From NCBI RefSeq assembly GCF_036370855.1, contig NC_088099.1, positions 89,839,820-89,903,819 of the forward strand: a stretch of DNA of 64,000 nt, written 5' to 3'. Positions 63,071 to 64,000 of the stretch are shown piece by piece. The position numbers were made by a program, and so were the translations under genes. Source of the stretch: Dromaius novaehollandiae. Taxonomy: Eukaryota > Chordata > Aves > Casuariiformes > Dromaiidae. The notes below the pieces were generated by a model. That model had not been told where the DNA came from and did no database searches. It saw only the letters and a list, made by a program, of their open reading frames with translations. Within the stretch, counting starts at the first letter, position 1. Each line of letters begins with the position of its first letter.

Positions 63071-64000
63071 GCACCATGACCAGCCACCAGTCTGTTTCAT
63101 ATAAATCCTGCTCAGGACCTCCAGGCCAAGTTTTGGCCAATGGTGATTAAAACCTCAGAATATTTTATTACTTGCTTTAATTGTTCATGTGCAGCAGGTT
63201 TTCTTAGGGTTATCCATTGAAAAAATGTTATTGTCTTTTCATTTGCAAAAAGGGAACAAAGAAAAAAGGCACAGCTGACACTAAAATGACCACATTTTAA
63301 GTCTTTGTTTGTAGGCATAGAGGTATTTGATAAGATAGGTGCAAGGTTAACTGCTGGGCAAAACACTTCCTATTTTTCACTTTTCTCTTTGTGAGAAACT
63401 ACGAGTCAACCCAGCAGAGACACCTCATCTGAACAGCTTCATCCCAAGCAATTAAATATGGCCAACATACATGAGGAAAACAGGGTATACAGTGTGCAAT
63501 AGGATTTTGGACAATTTTTGACTTTATTGATAGCTCGCCCTTCAATAAAGTAGTGCCTTTACATAATGAACACCAAATTCTGAAATATAACATTTTTGTC
63601 AACACACTATATTTTCTAAAATAAATCCCAATTTCAAAGCCTCACGTGAAACTATATTGAATGTAAAGACTGTATTAACCGTGTAAGGATTTGTCACTGA
63701 GCGCACCCCCAGCCTTGGAGAGAGCTCAGTACAGAAGGAACTTCTTCCATCCTCTCCATTGACAAGCAAGAGTTAAAGCTGCTAGTGCTGATTGCAAGAG
63801 CTGTATAACAAGATCACACAGACTAAGTCCTGTCTGGAAGATAATCATGCTTCTAGGAATGGCTAGCAAAAAAAGGAGCAGGATGACAGTATTTGCTCGC
63901 AGAATCTTCTCCCTGATCTTTCCCAGTAGAGCTATCCTGCTCCAGGATCTTCCACACACAAAACTGGGTCCATCAGGAAGGGAATGAAATCTCCACCAAT
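63071..64000. other. Unique non-coding DNA to window end
   Basis: No gene was recognised. Several minus-strand frames of 68-84 codons occur without domain signatures. The window ends inside this stretch. Confidence 0.5.

Noticed and set aside
1..64000. CRISPR arrays, operons, riboswitches and other prokaryotic systems
   Set aside because: No regularly spaced repeats or compact gene arrays are present, and the CR1 and LTR content shows vertebrate nuclear DNA.

Overview
This window looks like non-coding nuclear DNA from a bird. The base composition is AT-rich, interspersed repeats are sparse, and the recognisable ones are almost all CR1 LINEs. Three have the avian-type CR1 3' end (tandem ATTCTGTG-like octamers next to the TTGGAAGG...CCTC block), and several are much older, diverged CR1 relics. 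A crocodilian or turtle source is less likely because repeat density is low. I found no protein-coding gene. The longest open frames (about 134-136 codons) are chance frames, antisense reading of CR1, or frames inside an LTR. The window is therefore either a gene desert or the inside of a very large intron; the sequence alone does not say which.

Layout: 1-5756 is unique AT-rich DNA. 5757-6503 is a minus-strand CR1 that keeps a 72-codon remnant of the ORF2 C-terminus. 9272-10474 is a solo LTR of an endogenous retrovirus with a perfect 5-bp target duplication; it is the only clearly young insertion. 15955-16966 is a decayed plus-strand CR1 with a broken reverse-transcriptase motif. 19805-19885 and 37519-37570 resemble MIR/CORE-SINE fragments. 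21741-21805 may be a piece of an old CR1. 37631-38158 is AT-rich satellite-like DNA with a perfect 16-bp hairpin. 40411-42540 is a long, very old minus-strand CR1, followed by a younger minus-strand CR1 at 42881-43472. 45381-45441 is a CR1 3' tail. 58918-59063 is a 146-bp near-perfect palindrome. 59800-60230 is a plus-strand CR1. Four GC-richer islands (20.7-21.1, 51.0-51.5, 54.7-55.2 and 62.5-63.1 kb) have no identified function, and a few TAAT-rich stretches (39.2-39.7, 46.6-46.85 and 60.7-60.9 kb) look like candidate conserved non-coding elements.

No operon, gene cluster or enzymatic system is visible, and I found no convincing novel biological system. The two observations most worth following up are the 146-bp palindrome and the solo LTR with its two internal duplications. 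All repeat identifications come from pattern recognition of remembered family features, not from a database search.
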